Shown here: positions 31,326-31,803 of the stretch, piece after piece
Numbering within the stretch: the stretch's first letter is position 1
How the letters are laid out: each line of letters opens with the position of its first letter
Assembly: GCA_002127415.1 (NCBI GenBank)
Contig: MWJR01000243.1
Location: 1-31,803 of the forward strand
Origin: Calditrichaeota bacterium AABM5.125.24
GTDB taxonomy: Bacteria; Electryoneota; AABM5-125-24; Hatepunaeales; Hatepunaeaceae
Direction of reading: 5' to 3'
DNA length: 31,803 bases
Position numbers and translations under genes: made by a program
Notes under the pieces: generated by a model
Seen by the model: the letters and a program-made list of their open reading frames with translations, nothing else
Databases searched by the model: none
What the model was told of the DNA's origin: nothing

Positions 31326-31370
31326 ATCCCCCCTTCTCTTCCCCCCTTAATAAGGGGGGTCAGGGGGGAT
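31326..31370. repeat. Double C/G palindrome
   Basis: The inner hairpin cccccctta/taagggggg (31341-31359) is enclosed by outer arms atcccccc and ggggggat. It is similar in style to the elements at 3300 and 3391, with a different tip. Closely similar ccccccttaataagggggg repeats are common in other bacterial groups. Confidence 0.8.
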
Positions 31371-31383
31371 CAGCCAGTTGTCC

Positions 31384-31491
31384 AACTATTGTCATATTAT
31401 GAGACATTATGTGGTTGACATGACAGTAGTCGGGGCTGTCCTCAGCCCCGACTACAATATCCTTATGCGAAATTTTTTTCAGCCATCGTTA
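31384..31491 (+). repeat. Long dispersed repeat, right copy
   Basis: Matches 1451-1563 over about 110 bases: aactattgtc at 31384, catgacagtagtcgggg at 31419, then aatatccttatgcgaaattt from 31456 to the gttata box. The hairpin 31426-31455 is a perfect 12-bp stem around gtcctc. Bases 31397-31420 equal the reverse complement of 1464-1487 at 23 of 24 positions, while both flanks are in direct orientation. Confidence 0.85.
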
Positions 31492-31551
31492 TAATAATCC
31501 GCCGGCTGATGGAAGATTTCAGTTTAGTGAGCCATTATGTCGTCAGCACTA

Positions 31552-31803
31552 TTATTCTGCAGCGGAGCTCTCCAGGGCCTGGAAGTAGTCGCGGATGAGC
31601 CGACGGTAGTCGCGGGTGTAGCCTTCCTGGAGGGCGCGGAGCAGGTCACGTCGCAGCCGCTGGAGGTCGGTGTCGAGCTTCAGAGTCGGCGGCGACCTGC
31701 GGGTGAGTTTGACTCCGACCCGGCTCTCCCGCCGCCGGCTGTATTCCCGCTCGCGGACCGAGCGGGTGGCGTCGAGGAGACGGCTGACAATCTGCCGCTG
31801 CAG
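31552..31803 (-). CDS. C-terminal end of a large unknown (DUF4175-like?) protein
   Basis: The frame is open from the window edge to the TAA at 31552-31554, giving the last 83 residues of a gene whose start lies outside. It reads LQRQIVSRLLDATRSVRERE, then YSRRRESRVGVKLTRRSPP and LQRRLRRDLLRALQEGY-like helices, ending YRRLIRDYFQALESSAAE, where the exact middle is LDTDLQRLRRDLLRALQEGY. It is strongly helical and Arg-rich. The layout of a charged helix, a short SPP linker and a final (L/Y)IRDYFQAL helix recalls the C-terminus of long DUF4175-type proteins of FCB bacteria, but this is from memory and unconfirmed. The codon pattern (G/C in third positions, no stops for 83 codons) supports a real gene. 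Confidence 0.6.
   Translation of the reverse strand: MQRQIVSRLLDATRSVREREYSRRRESRVGVKLTRRSPPTLKLDTDLQRLRRDLLRALQEGYTRDYRRLIRDYFQALESSAAE

Larger units (their letters stand above)
30361..31551. other. About 1.2 kb of repeats and gene debris
   Basis: Contents in order: a perfect palindrome atcccgaagcttcgggat (30397-30414), ccgaca and ggaca hairpins (30466-30559), a - strand terminator (30564-30599), tandem actttgtc repeats (about 30622-30642), the gene fragment (30644-30835), the cattgcgag element (30835-30913), a ggttcctc/gaggaacc hairpin (30939-30968), the 31024-31131 palindromes, about 180 bases without features (31141-31320), a C/G palindrome (31326-31370) and the right-hand long repeat. 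Overlapping frames here are repeat-derived and not called. Confidence 0.7.

Noticed and set aside
1451..31491. CRISPR array or integron from the many short repeats
   Set aside because: Repeats are palindromic, dispersed and of several types, without regular spacers, cas genes or an integrase.
1..31803. tRNA or rRNA genes
   Set aside because: I looked through the intergenic stretches for cloverleaf-like sequence or conserved rRNA segments and saw none; a covariance search was not possible.

Overview
The window looks like a chromosomal piece of an uncultivated, Gram-negative, flagellated bacterium of the FCB (Fibrobacteres-Chlorobi-Bacteroidetes) type. The clues are a C-terminal type IX-secretion-like sorting tail on a 1011-residue metalloprotease, a second such tail surviving as a gene fragment, L- and P-ring flagellar genes (outer membrane present), and intergenic DNA filled with short palindromes. 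The phylum cannot be fixed from the sequence alone; a candidate FCB phylum is an inference.

Left part (1-8670, + strand): the 3' part of a periplasmic-binding-protein-like gene, a solitary nuoN (complex I membrane subunit), an NhaD/ArsB-type sodium:proton antiporter, and a secreted gluzincin metalloprotease. The gaps between them carry repeats, and one repeat cluster sits in frame inside nuoN.

Central and right part (9214-29630, - strand): one flagellar locus. Read in the direction of transcription it is flgF, flgG, flgA, flgH, flgI, flgJ (fused to an SLT transglycosylase), flgN, flgK, flgL, then five glycosyltransferase genes, two small unknown genes, then fliC, fliD, fliS and flgM. A sigma-54 -24/-12 promoter stands just before flgF and a sigma-28-like promoter just before fliC. 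This fits a hierarchy in which sigma-54 drives hook-basal-body genes and sigma-28, held by FlgM until export, drives filament genes. The glycosyltransferases lie between the hook-filament junction genes and flagellin, so they most likely glycosylate flagellin. A terminator hairpin follows fliC.

Right end (29631-31803): a divergent sigma-70 promoter and a small DUF4398-like lipoprotein on the + strand, then about 1.2 kb of palindromes containing the remnant of a sorted secreted protein (- strand, with its terminator), and finally the 3' end of a large - strand gene.

The most unusual feature is the palindrome population: modular hairpins, some nested inside one another, some with compensated stems, and at least three placed inside reading frames (nuoN and the 3' ends of two glycosyltransferase genes).
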